This document shows, piece by piece, positions 33,945 through 45,439 of a DNA stretch of 64,000 nt. Made by a program: the position numbers and the translations under genes. Origin of the DNA: Chaunax sp. Z400 (taxonomy: Eukaryota > Chordata > Actinopteri > Lophiiformes > Chaunacidae); contig CM075201.1 in NCBI GenBank assembly GCA_037577475.1, forward strand, positions 11,637,501-11,701,500. Direction: 5' to 3'. How positions within the stretch are numbered: position 1 is the stretch's first letter; the number at the start of each line of letters is the position of its first letter. The notes beneath the pieces were generated by a model that worked only from the letters and a program-made list of their open reading frames with translations, was not told the origin of the DNA and ran no database searches.

Positions 33945-34239
33945 ACACATTTCCGTCCTTAACTTTATTTCACGTTGATATTTTTTGCAGTAGACCTTTT
34001 GTGTGACTTTGCCGAGTCACAGGCTAACTCTCTAGCTAGATTCATTCGTCTTATTAGCTGGGCCAATGTAAAACATTGAGTTTGTCCCAGATGTTTAGCA
34101 CTGAGAACTGAGATGATGAGATGGGAAAGTTTCTGTAATTATCTTCCTCTTTGTTTTAAACAGTATATCTCCATTTCTTGTAACAGTGCCTCATCCTGTT
34201 TCTCCGCAGTAATCTTTAAAGAGATACAAGACCCTACTA

Positions 34240-35099
34240 ATGGAAAAGACAAAGGATATTATGAAGCCACAACAATCTCCAGAAGTGAGTGTATTTTTTA
34301 ATCACAGTTTGTATTTTGTATCTTCTGCCTGTGTGCCTGTGTTTGAGTGTAAGCAACACTCAGATCATTTGTCTAATATTCATACATGTTTTTATTTGTA
34401 GAGCGAGGATTTGACAAGCTCGGAAGAAGAAGATCTGGAGACAGAGGAAGATATGTGTAACAGCCAGGAGGAGACAGAGAGTGAAGAGGAGTCTACTGAC
34501 TTTAAACCTGGTGCTCTGTCGGCTATGGAGTTCCTCCTTAAGTTCTGCACTGAAGAAGGTACACAGGGATGAGGGAGGTTTATGAACTGTATTTAGTTGG
34601 AGGCAGGGACATGATTGACTCTTTGTTCCTACATTATCCAGAACTAGAAATGTATAAACTCTCCAAGCACAGGTAAATTTTACCAGCAGCTCATTGGTGG
34701 CAGGTGTGAAATCCTCAGCTTGATTGGTTTACACTGTCTGCTGATTGATAATGGAGGATGATAGTAGTGGTATGGAGAACCTGCAGTGATAATGTAGTTG
34801 TATTTACTCTGTAGGTATTTACTATCACTACATAGATTCTGTATCCCCTCCAAACTAATATATCATTAGATTATATCATGTTTTGTTTTGGGGGTGCCTT
34901 AACGACTTGGTAAATCTTCTAGATGAAGCTAAAGTATTACATTTACATTCGGCTTGTCTAATATCATGCACTCTTCTCTCTCATCAGAAATCCACTTCGG
35001 AGCCAGAGAGATTGGTATTGATCCTGATACTGAGCTACATCTCATATGGCTGGTCAGGGAATTCTTCTGTGCTCCTTTACCTCCTGATTGGGAGGAATG
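34240..35099 (+). CDS. cep164: cep164-like gene, first three coding exons (contig 3, cut by gap)
   Basis: Coding exons are 34240-34284 (start), 34402-34558 (acidic) and 34988-35099 (helical, with EIHFGAREIGIDPDTE and APLPPDWEE; donor GTAAGT). They correspond base for base to 7249-7293, 6975-7131 and 6434-6545. The WW exon is expected beyond the N run at 35212. In contig 2 it lies about 430 bp after this donor, and here only 112 bp of intron remain before the gap. Confidence 0.7.
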
Positions 35100-35211
35100 G
35101 TAAGTAAGGGGAGAGAAGCCTGGGAGTAGAGCTGTGTTAGCATAGATAACAGTATTCAGTGATCATTTTAATCTGGAGCAGACTACTTGCTGTGGTTTTG
35201 TGGCACTAGAT

Positions 35212-35311
35212 NNNNNNNNNNNNNNNNNNNNNNNNNNNNNNNNNNNNNNNNNNNNNNNNNNNNNNNNNNNNNNNNNNNNNNNNNNNNNNNNNNNNNNNNN
35301 NNNNNNNNNNN
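35212..35311. other. Assembly gap, 100 N
   Basis: A run of exactly 100 N. The right palindrome arm stops at 35211, and the sequence after 35311 is unrelated to the continuation seen in contig 2 (below 6322). Confidence 0.98.
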
Positions 35312-37395
35312 CTATTGTGATACCATTAAGAACTTGACAATTCTCCACAACAGTCATTGAGTGAGTTACATTATGGTCAAATAAAAAGTTTGCTTTTGTC
35401 GTAGGTCTAATAGTCACCAGAAAATGAAGCATTAACATGATTCCATTGACAAAAAAATGTTTGAGTAGCCATTTAGTTGCAGAGATTTGTTTTATTACCA
35501 ATATTTTCATTTAAAACTTTACATCAAACAGGGGTTTACTGCAAAAATCATATGAAAAAGAAAATACGTTTTTCTCAAAACACAATACTCTTATAAAAGT
35601 TCAAAGTGTTGAGTTTGTTTAATTTTGGTACATTCGACATGTCTGTACATGTTTAACATTTGTTTGTGGCTATACTGAATTCATATAGCAGGATGAGAAT
35701 CCTTTAATAATTCAATGAAAGATCATATAGTGTGATTATGAGATGAAATCACACACCAGAGATGTGTTTAAGGACACCTTTACATTTTGCTGCCTTCTAC
35801 CGCTGCTGAGAGACCATCTGTCTGAGTTTACATTCTAGTGAAATAATTATATTTAATACATGAGTCCTGATCCACCACTGACTCATTATTTCCTCATTAA
35901 TGAATGGCATGACTGTATTGGCTCAAAGTTGATTCATTGTTAATACAAACATGAAAATAAGCATACAACCATACATTTCCTAATAAATGCATTACTCAAC
36001 TTATTAAATGACTTTATTAGATTGTTTTTAACAGAATATATGGAACAAAAGGCAGTTTAAGCCTAGTTTTAATATGGGTGTATAACACTAGGATGGATGT
36101 CATCTGATGTGATGTTTTTTAACGCTGCATGCTTTCCTGCAGCCTCAAGTTAATGCACCTCTACTCTGCTGGTTATTCATTATTTTCACACAGAGCTCAG
36201 CTTTAGTTGTCTACATATGTATGTTTCTGTGGAACATTCTCATGTTGAATGTGCTGAGATTTATGTCAGGACACAGAGTTGCGTTGTGAAGAAGTGCTGA
36301 GTCATGTCTGCCACCTAGTTGTTGTTAATGTTTACTACAGAAGCAGTGTAAAGGGGACCTGCTGTCTGAATGATGAATTCATGGACAGAGAAGAAACATT
36401 TTTCACTGAATGAATACTTATTGTTTGTTGACATTCTATTTGAGTCACACTGTTTGTATTTAAACTGTGAAATACTAGTCTATGTGTCTATTCTTTGTCA
36501 TTTGAGGGCTAAAATGACACATGATCCATGTATTGTGGGTCCAGTTATCATCTACCAGTGTCTCCAGTCCACCAGCTGTGGTGATAAACTTTTAGGGTGT
36601 CATAGCAAACCCCCATGATGATGGCAGTGGGTGTGGATGAAATGATGCGATCAGATAGTCCTTTGGTCAATCAGCTGGCTGAACGTCTCATTGGCTGAAG
36701 TTCTCCCCTCAACCTATACAAAGCACAAATACAGGATATGTTTAGTTGTTACTTGGAACAAAAATAAACCAGTATCACAACTTACCTGGAGCTGTGATGT
36801 GTCAGCTGTTTTGATTGGTGTGGATTTCTGTTTTTGCATTATGTTAAATGTCTAAATTGAGTGAACATTGAGTTCTGACAACTTGTACAACATTGATTAC
36901 TTTCAGTAACAGTAATGTAGCTTATAGCTGTCCTGAGTTACCCAGGCTTTTCACATGTAGGCCTACATAAACTATTTTAGTCTCTCTGCTTGCATGGAAA
37001 AAAAGACAGAGATTCAACTCATGTATTGTCTCCAAGCTTGAAAAGAAATTTTGAGATTTTAGTTTTTGTCCACGCCCCCTAATCCCAGTGATGGCCTAAT
37101 GTTGAAGTGAATATCCAAAAGTTAGATATGGCATTGGAAACTAAAATGTTAGTCAGATCAATTATTTAATTAGCTTAATTATCAACATTTCAGATCAATG
37201 GCAGAAATCCATTTGGAGCCTTCAGAACTGATTTTTTCTTAGACATTATTAGACATTATTACTGCCTTCCTCCACTAAATATCTCCTTTTTTAGGTAGTC
37301 AACTCTTCAAGGCATCACTTGACTTGTGAACTTTTCAGAGTCCACAAGAGCAAAACGTGGACAAGAAATGTTATGGCAGAAAATGACAGATGGGT
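35312..37395. other. AT-rich non-coding stretch, no gene recognised
   Basis: No exon with splice borders and family similarity was found. From 36191 the sequence is repeated in contig 5 at 53675 onward. Bases 35312-36190 are unique in the window. Confidence 0.55.
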
Positions 37396-38309
37396 ATGTA
37401 TATAAATGTATATCTGATATATATAAATGTATATCTGATATATGTAATGTATATCTGATATATGTAATGTATATCTGATATATATAAATGTATATCTGAT
37501 ATATATAAATTTATATCTGATATATATAAATGTATATCTGATATATATAAATGCATATCTGAAATATATAAATGTATATCTGATATATATAAATGTATAT
37601 CTGACATACTGTATATAAATGTATATCTGATATATGTAATGTATATCTGATATATATAAATATATATCTGACATACTGTATATAAATGTATATCTGATAT
37701 ATGTAATGTATATCTGATATATGTAATGTATATCTGATATATATAAGTGTATATCTGATATATATAAATTTATATCTGATATATATAAATGTATATCTGA
37801 CATACTGTATATAAATGTATATCTGACATACTGTATATAAATGTATATCTGATATATATAAATGCATATCTGATACATATAAATGTATATCTGACATATG
37901 TAATGTATATCTGATATATATAAATGTATATGTGATATATATAAATTTATATCTGACATACTGTATATAAATGTATATCTGATATGTATAAATTTATATC
38001 TGATATATATAAATGTATATCTGATATATATAAATGTATATCTGATATATATAAATTTATATCTGACATACTGTATATAAATGTATATCTGATATATATA
38101 AATTTATATCTGATATATATAAATGTATATCTGATATATATAAATGTATATCTGATATATATAAATTTATATCTGACATACTGTATATAAATGTATTTCT
38201 GATATATATAAATGTATATCTGATATATATAAATGTATATCTGATATATGTAAATGTAAATCTGATATATATAAATGTATATCTGATATATATAAATTTA
38301 TATCTGATA
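37396..38309. repeat. AT-rich minisatellite, about 21-bp unit (short allele)
   Basis: Head-to-tail variants of TATATCTGATATATATAAATG fill about 914 bp. Frequent variants have GTAATG, AAATTTA, or an extended TGACATACTGTATATAAATG unit. Most units are multiples of three, so both strands contain long spurious frames rich in Tyr, Ile and Ser; I do not regard these as genes. The contig 5 copy is 129 bp longer. Confidence 0.95.
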
Positions 38310-40045
38310 AATTACAACAATTTCCAATCAAAGGAAGACTGTTTAAATAATCATTTGAAGAAACGTTATGACATATAGAGAATAAATATCTTAGGCAATA
38401 CAAAATGTACAGAACATGTAGTGTTAGAGAAATTGTTAGGATTGAATAAAAAAAAGAACAGCATGAAAAGAGGAGAGTCACACTTTGATGTGGATTCAGG
38501 AAGAAAACAACTCAAGATTAGGAGGCATAAGGGGGTCTAGAGAGGCATGTTGTCAAAGAGTCTCTGACCCCACTAGATCTACCTTTGATTACTGCTATGA
38601 CAGAGTACAACACCCTCTTATGCATGAACAGCTCCAATATGAGCTGAAGTCATCAGTTTCAAAGTGTGTTTAGATATAGAGGCAAAGAAAAATCCTTGAG
38701 GCCTCAGATATGCTAAACGTGGTCCTGATTTTTCCCATAGAGAGAAAAATCAATGGCCGAACCACAACTAGATTCAAGGAGCAGATCTTTTCTTAAATCA
38801 TTGATTTATGTGTGCTCTGGTTGTCTCATTCTTTATTGGGGCAGCATATTTCTCTCTTTTCAGTTATATCATAAATTAAAGCAAATGTTCTGGTTGTTAT
38901 TCTAAATAAACATTAGTTTGTGTATATGCATGTCTTTTTGAAATGATGTTTTTCTCACATTATGATTAATTAGCTTATATTATCTTTCTTGAAATAATAA
39001 TGATGAAACCTAAGCTGAGTTTTAAATCTAATGTTATTAAGAATAACTCTGGCTGTCTGAAACGCGCTCTCTATCCACATTTCACTGTTACTGCAGGTTG
39101 ACCAGATGTGACTCTAACGAAATTATAAGAAAAAAAACAATTTCTGACAATTTGTGTCCGAGTGTGGATGAAAACTAAATCACGTATTTTTTGTACAGAA
39201 ACATTGTGTCTGACATTCATAGTTCATTCATAGTCCTTCATAGTTCCAGTGGTTGCAGGTTTGTAGTGTTGAGTGTTGACAAAACAGTCAAATGCAAAAA
39301 CAAGAAGCATGTAAAAAATATTTCCAAAAGTGTCCTTTGTTCCATGCAGAGCATGAACTTCCTCTTTTGATGGTACGTGTCATGGATATTAGGTTATAGT
39401 TTAAGAGGAAAAGAGAACATTAACATGTTTATTTTTTCTAAAGGTTAGAGTTCACACAAAGCCTCATTATACTGCTGGACTTCATGTTCTTATATAATGT
39501 TATGTTAGGGATGTTAGGGACACATAAATCATCTCTTTTCCATCAGGTTACTGCTCCAGGGTGTCTGGTCAAGAAACAACTGAGGCTTATGATGTGTTGT
39601 ATAAATCAGAAATGTGGAAATTTAAAGATCCGACACTGACAAAAACATTTGTTCATGTTGGATTTTTTGCTCAGAAACTGGTGCAGAAATTCAGTGCCAT
39701 GATTTACCCCGACTGAATCATGATCATGAATCAATATTCTAAATTCTTTTAAATTAAATTTACAAACAACAAAAGCAACATTATTATCTTTGAATATTTC
39801 ATTTGAACTTTTAACACAGTAAACAATTACACAGACAACGGCCATTAAGCATCAAACATAGAGTAAAGTGACAAAAAGAAGAACTGAGGATTTGTAGAGC
39901 TCCAAAGAATAGTCCTCAAATGCTAGTTTACAACAATATCTGCAAACTGATCCACACGTCAGGGATGTCCTCTTTCTCCATTGCTATTTGTGCTTGCAAT
40001 GGAGCCACTTGCAATGTTTATAAGAGATTCTCCATCTATTTGAGG
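38310..40045. other. Non-coding stretch, no gene recognised
   Basis: Short open frames only, without similarity or splice context that I can recognise. Confidence 0.5.
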
Positions 40046-40545
40046 CATGGGTCTAAAACTTCCAAACCTATGTTGGTATTAGGACAGTCTCAGCCACTGT
40101 CATGTTTCACACCCATATGGGGCAATAATAAATTAATACCCAGTAGAGAAGATGCTAGTTTTAAGACATAGGCTAGCAAAAGAGTAAGCAGGATAATGGA
40201 TCTATATAACAAAGGAAGGTTAATGTCATTTACAGAAACACAAGAAAAGTATGACCTCCCTGCAACACACTTCTTTGAGTTCTTGCAAATGAGAAATTTT
40301 ATTTCTGTTTCTCAAAACCATTCTCTAAACCAGCCACCCTTCTCATTGCTGGTAGACATTTCCATGAAATATGCTAATGGTACAGGACAGGTATCGCTGT
40401 TGTACAAATTGTTTGTAGATACGTTTTCTGAGTCATCAGAAGATAAACTGAAGTGCTGGAGGATGGATTTTCAGGAGGAAATTTCAAGAAAAGGAATAGT
40501 CAGAGGCGTGTTTGAAGGCTCAGACATATACTGTATGTAAATAAG
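40046..40545 (+). mobile_element. L1-like LINE ORF2 C-terminal fragment (contig 4)
   Basis: The open reading shows FTPIWGNNKLIPSREDASFK, an in-frame TAG, then RIMDLYNKGRLMSF, DLPATHFFEFLQMRNFI and DKLKCWRMDFQEEIS. This order (W.N..., D.LY..G...SF, F..YLQLR.F) is typical of the region downstream of the reverse transcriptase in L1-clade fish elements. No reverse-transcriptase or endonuclease domain is present, so it is a dead 5'-truncated copy. The copy in contig 5 is at 57659-58158. Confidence 0.65.
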
Positions 40546-41708
40546 TCTATTTCATGTGAATACATGTTTAACAGTATAGCACCTGTTTAAAGTCATTGAT
40601 ATGTCTCTGATCAGCATTTTTTTATAGGCTTTTGTTGTGATTTGGTCTGGAAACTACTTCCTTATTGTTCTAGTTTTAATGAATGGTGTTGGTGGAGGTT
40701 TGAGCTCTCTGAGTCCTTTCACTTTATCATTATATTAAGTTCACTTTAGTCCTTTTGTCAAGATTAGCTAACGAGTTGTCATTCAGCCTTACAAACAACC
40801 ATTCACATTCACGCCTACGGTCGATCACATAAGAGAAGGTTTATTGATAAATGTGATGTAGCAGAGGTCAGTGGCAACTATTAACCATGTATGCTGTCTG
40901 TATTGCTTATGACTGACATAAAGTCAACATCTGTTAATTACACTGACCTAAACTGTTGAGGTTTTATTGTTTTAAACCCCCAATCATGTCCATCAGACCC
41001 AGTGGGTGGGTAAAAAAACTTTAAAACTATTCATCCCTGCCCTGAGAGCTTCCCAAGTATTGAACCCTTCACTCATCAGCTCAGCATTCGTCTCTTGAAC
41101 GTGTTGATTATTTCTGATGATGAGCTCTTTGACAGCTGCTCTGTTCATTCATGAATATATAATCAGCAGAGGGTTGAATGTCCCCTGATTATTCCCTTGG
41201 GGATATCTCTGAAACAAACTCTGTCACTGTAATACCCATATCGGCCACCATATGTCAGCAACAGTCTACTGTAGGGGTTCAATCCTCACCTATGGAGCAT
41301 TAATGCAGCACTAGTTACCTGATCTTGGCTAAGAAAAACTAAAGCACAACATCCTACAAACAACAACCTGTACACTTAGATATTTGTATGGATTAAACAC
41401 ATGAGATATAACATGTTAATTAATGAGCTTTAATCCATATTCAAGTCACAAAAACAATGTCAGTGTATGCAGTGGATACAGAAAAAGACCCATATTTTTT
41501 AAATGTCTATATGTTTAGCATTAGGTTAGCAGAGGTATCATGGAAGGAGCTGGGGTCGGGCTGAGGGTAGGGAGAAGAGTCTGGAGGCAGTCGCTGACTG
41601 AGTTACTGTTTGGAGATCTTCAACTGATCAAGCCTGTGCTGGAAGGTCAGATCAGCGGTCCTCTCTGTCCAGCAGATCAGGCTCGCTCGTCGTAAAATAT
41701 GAGCTCAC

Positions 41709-41806
41709 CTGTGTTACTCCAAACCAGGTGCTGGATCTCCTCTGTCCTCTGGGCCTGCAGAGTCGACAACTGAGACAGAAGGGACTTGATCTCCAATGCC
41801 TCTATC
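41709..41806 (-). pseudogene. Possible coiled-coil exon remnant
   Basis: On the minus strand a heptad-like frame (IEALEIKSLLSQLSTLQAQR, then EEIQHLVWSNT) ends at a donor-like GTGAGC. There is an in-frame stop just upstream and no clear acceptor. The GC content is higher than its surroundings. The neighbouring segment 41520-41700 also looks exon-derived but has stops. I do not recognise the gene. Copy at 59322-59419. Confidence 0.3.
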
Positions 41807-41895
41807 CGATCTCCTCATCAGTCCTGCATATGACAGCCTGCAATTGCCTCGAATAAAAACAACTCAAATAACAAGTAACAAATCACACCACAGAC

Positions 41896-41955
41896 CATAA
41901 GATAAGATAAGATAAGATAAGATAATAAGATGAAAAGATAAGATAAGATAAGGTA
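41896..41955. repeat. GATAA microsatellite
   Basis: About ten units of AAGAT/GATAA with two interruptions. Copy at 59509-59568. Confidence 0.9.
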
Positions 41956-42077
41956 ATAATTATTTGTTTTATGAAAAACCTTTTGAAACATTTTAACTGG
42001 GCCACCAGCTCTAAAAAAGCTAAAAAAAAAATTTTTTTTAAAAGTGCTATATTTTGGAGCAAAAGCAGTTTTACAGT

Positions 42078-42141
42078 CATCTTGTGCCAAAAGTAGGTCA
42101 AAGGTTAAAGGTCTTGTGCCAAAAGTAGGTCAAAGGTTAAA
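42078..42141 (+). repeat. Tandem duplication of about 32 bp
   Basis: CTTGTGCCAAAAGTAGGTCA followed by AAGGTTAAA occurs twice in succession. Copy at 59691-59754. The rest of 42142-43577 holds nothing I recognise. Confidence 0.75.
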
Positions 42142-43577
42142 CACAATTTTGGAGATACTTCAGATACGTGGAAAATGTGGGAAATGTGGAAACTGGAGAG
42201 CTGTACTTTATGGCAAATAGACATCGTATACCAAAGACACCAAAATATGAAATTCTGGGGCTAATGTGCATATATTTGTCAATACATTTGATAAATTTCT
42301 CATTTTTGTTTTTTATACTACTCATTTCAACTGTGTTTTTACTTTTAATTCTTCGAGTTCTGACCCATTTCGACAGTAGTTTTAGGGTAATTCAAATTTA
42401 CGAGGTTTACAAAAGGCAACAGTAAGGAGAATACAACAGGTAGGCGGGTCTTTTTCTTTTTCTTATCAACTATTGGTTTATTTCTTCTTCTTCTTTTTAA
42501 ATCGAAGTTTTATGACAACCAGTATATGCAACACCTAATCGTTTGGCATCCTTGAACTTAAGGGTAAGTAATTAATATATATATGTATATACATTGATTT
42601 ATCTAGTTAAACAGCGTGATTGATAATTAGTAGTTACTAGACAATTCTGAGAAATTTCTCAGTCGGATACGCTATTTACACCCTGGGTACATTATTTTGC
42701 TAAATTGCTTTTGTGTGCTGCATGTGAAAATTCCTTCCACTGAACCGTCGTTAGTAAAAAAAATAAACCTACAACCTCGCTAACATTATTGGGACGGTCG
42801 CCATGATATAGATGTGGTCATCGTGTTAAGATGATTTAGAGTGGTTAACTTAACTTACTATTGGTCATTCTTTAATGTCCAGAGAAGCTGAACTTACAGC
42901 GCTACAATTATCGGCGTTTTTTTCACGTTCAATGTGAAAAATGATCGAAATGACAAATTACCAGCTTCCATTCAATAAACGTGTATAAAGTTGCCTGGCG
43001 CTATGACTCATATCAATTGCAGCGTCGTAGAAGTATTGGGACGTTTTGTCAAAATTGAATATGAAGCTTTTTGTCTTGGCGTTTATGTTTGGTTACGAAT
43101 GGAAGAGAGGACGTCAGGGAGTAGATAGAGGTCAAAGGTGACGCTCAGCACAGCTGGCAAGTGGCACAGATGTGTCCTTAATACATAATATTGTATTTTT
43201 TCAATGCAATCCGGTTTCCTGCTAATGTAATTTTAAAAATGTTATAATTCACTAAAATGTTGCATTTCTGAAAACCCGGACCACTCCAAGTGCCCAGTCC
43301 CGAATTATAGGCATTGTCATCTGGCCACACTAGTCTAAACCTATCTGCTACACAGACTCAGTTCTATCCATGGATATTTAAAACACTGTTGCAGTGCAGT
43401 GTGGCCTATTTTGATGCAGACATGCCAAGCAAACTGAAATTGCTTTACTAATTTATTGTTGGCTAATAATAAAAATATTGCTGTCTACACATTTCAGTGT
43501 ATTTAATTTTAGATATTGTAATACTTATTCACAATTGTGTGATGTTTTATATGTGAATTGAATGTGTTGAGCCTGTC

Positions 43578-43790
43578 AAAGACAAATTTCTGTCACTGAT
43601 GGGACAGACAATAAAGATTATCTATCTATCTATGTATCTATCTATCGATCTATTTCTGTCACTGATGGGACAGACAATAAAGATTATCCATCTATCTATC
43701 TATGTATCTATCTATCTATTTCTGTCACTGATGGGGCAGACAATAAAGATTATCTATGTATCTATCTATCTATCTATCTATCTATTTATT
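43578..43790 (+). repeat. Three tandem LINE-tail-like units with TATC tracts
   Basis: TTTCTGTCACTGATGGGACA, then GACAATAAAGATTATC and a TATC microsatellite, occur three times at about 68-bp spacing. Each unit resembles a retrotransposon 3' end with its microsatellite tail. Copy at 61191-61399, one TATC unit shorter. Confidence 0.8.
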
Positions 43791-43860
43791 ACTGTTGTAT
43801 AGGAATTTTAAAACATTTTCTCTTTTTACCAGATAAAGAACTAACTTAAGCAGTGTCCCC

Positions 43861-45439
43861 ATGCTGAGATTGTGTGCACCACCTCTGCAAAACATAGGTA
43901 AGTTCATATTTTTGTTTATCTGTTATCATATCATATCATTTGCTCTTTTTTTTCTTCTTTCAGTGACGTGTGTGTGGCAGTGCAAACACTGTGATGCCAG
44001 AGAGAGTAGTAGATACAAATTACTTAAACATTATAAATTACATCATATGTGTAAACTGTCCATGCACAATTAAGGCGTGAAGTGGACTCACCACACATGT
44101 CTATAAAGCTCATTCATCTCAGCTTACACAGACAGCTTCCAATTCAGTATTATTATTACACAGGCACAAGAACAGGAATATAATGGCAAATCAAATATTA
44201 TAGTGTGGACCAGTTGTTTCTGTCCTCACCGATATAGTGATCAAACAACTAGTAATTCATTGTTGTGCATTGTTAATGTTTTTCAGATCGATAAGGAGTT
44301 CCTGCACATTTCAACTGTACCTATGCTGTCTACATTCTTTGCTGAGCTCGACCGGTACTCTCCACGCATGATGGTGATCTTTCCATGCAAAGGTGGGGCG
44401 GCTGGAAGAAAAATAAGACGGTTCATGGCGGCCATCTCCAAGGTTTGTATTTCAATATTGTCGGGATGACTTTTGCCTCTTTCACAAAATATTCACAAAA
44501 TTATATTTTTGATCAATAATCATCAGTAATGCTTATATAATAACTAAGTGGTTAATAGCAAATAATAAAAAGGCTAGAGCAGTCTGGTGAGTTCAGAAAA
44601 TGACATCACTTTACTGTAGTGCAGCCTTTAAAACCAGGAAAAGACAAAACATGTCATATTACAATCTCCTAAATCCCAGACAGTATCTAGTCTCTTATCA
44701 CATTACTGATATATCAATATGTTGCCCAGCCCTAGTGCTATGATTATGCAGGGTTTTACTTCAAAACTCTTTAAACATGCATTATACTGATTATATCAGC
44801 CTCAGCCAGAGATGAGTAAGTAATTGGTAAAATCACATGGTGAATGTTTTTTGATAAGAATGAAAACCACCATGCACATGTGAGGTTGCCTCATTTCGTG
44901 TCTGATTTAGTCGAGATCTTGTATAGATGTTGAGTTCTTGCCTTTTGGAGACTGAGAACAAAGTATTGTCGATCACATAACTATTCTCCAGACCTGAAAC
45001 ATTTGCAGTTTGCCGTCAAGAATGCACAGTTTGTTCATTCTTTTCAAACTGAGACTGTAGACTGAGACTGAAGGCAGACTCAGAAAATGTATTTACTGTC
45101 ATATTTGACCTCACAGAACACCGAGGCCAACGCTTCCATGGAGCAAACTGTGATGGGAGTGTATGTCATACAAAAGGAAGGTGTGGAGCCTGGAGATGAC
45201 GTAGAGGACATCGGTATCCTCATAGAAGGTGTGATGCTCCTCAGTGACTTGGGGAACTTTGGGATGGCTGGTTCTGTTATTTGATACACACTTTGAACCT
45301 GCACTACCCACCAGAGCACAAATGCACTTTTGAAGTGCTGCAGAAGATTCTTCTAAATCTTGATGGGCAAAGGTTGTTGTCCAAGGCAAAATTCATGCAA
45401 GAGTCCGGAAAGACTATTTTAAGACTGTTTTCTTACTGA
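43861..45439 (+). pseudogene. Teleost multicopy C2H2-family gene, decayed (contig 4)
   Basis: Exon 1 is 43861-43897 (ATG, donor GTAAGT). Exon 2 is 43964-44073 and joins to read a C2H2 finger, WQCKHCDARESSRYKLLKHY with KLHH, but ends in TAA right after it. Exon 3 is 44287-44442 (phase 0; IDKEFLHISTVPMLSTFF, KGGAAGRKIRRFM). Exon 4 starts at 45117 with VYVIQKEG..DDVEDIGILIEGV and is broken by a one-base frameshift near 45266; the rest (YPPEHKCTFEVLQKILLNLDG) runs to 45439. The exon order matches a large fish-specific gene family with an N-terminal zinc finger. Early stop plus frameshift argue for a pseudogene. Its function is unknown to me. Confidence 0.68.

Larger units (their letters stand above)
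23383..35211. repeat. Right arm of the 11.8-kb inverted repeat
   Basis: Reverse complement of 6322-18150 (x pairs with 41533-x), with no indel found. It ends at the N run 35212-35311. The 5.1 kb between the arms is not mirrored but is present again in contig 4. Confidence 0.93.

Noticed and set aside
37315..37959. Open frames of 128-214 codons on the minus strand, rich in Tyr/Ile/Ser
   Set aside because: They lie within the 21-bp minisatellite, whose period preserves frames. There is no domain, splice context or codon bias.
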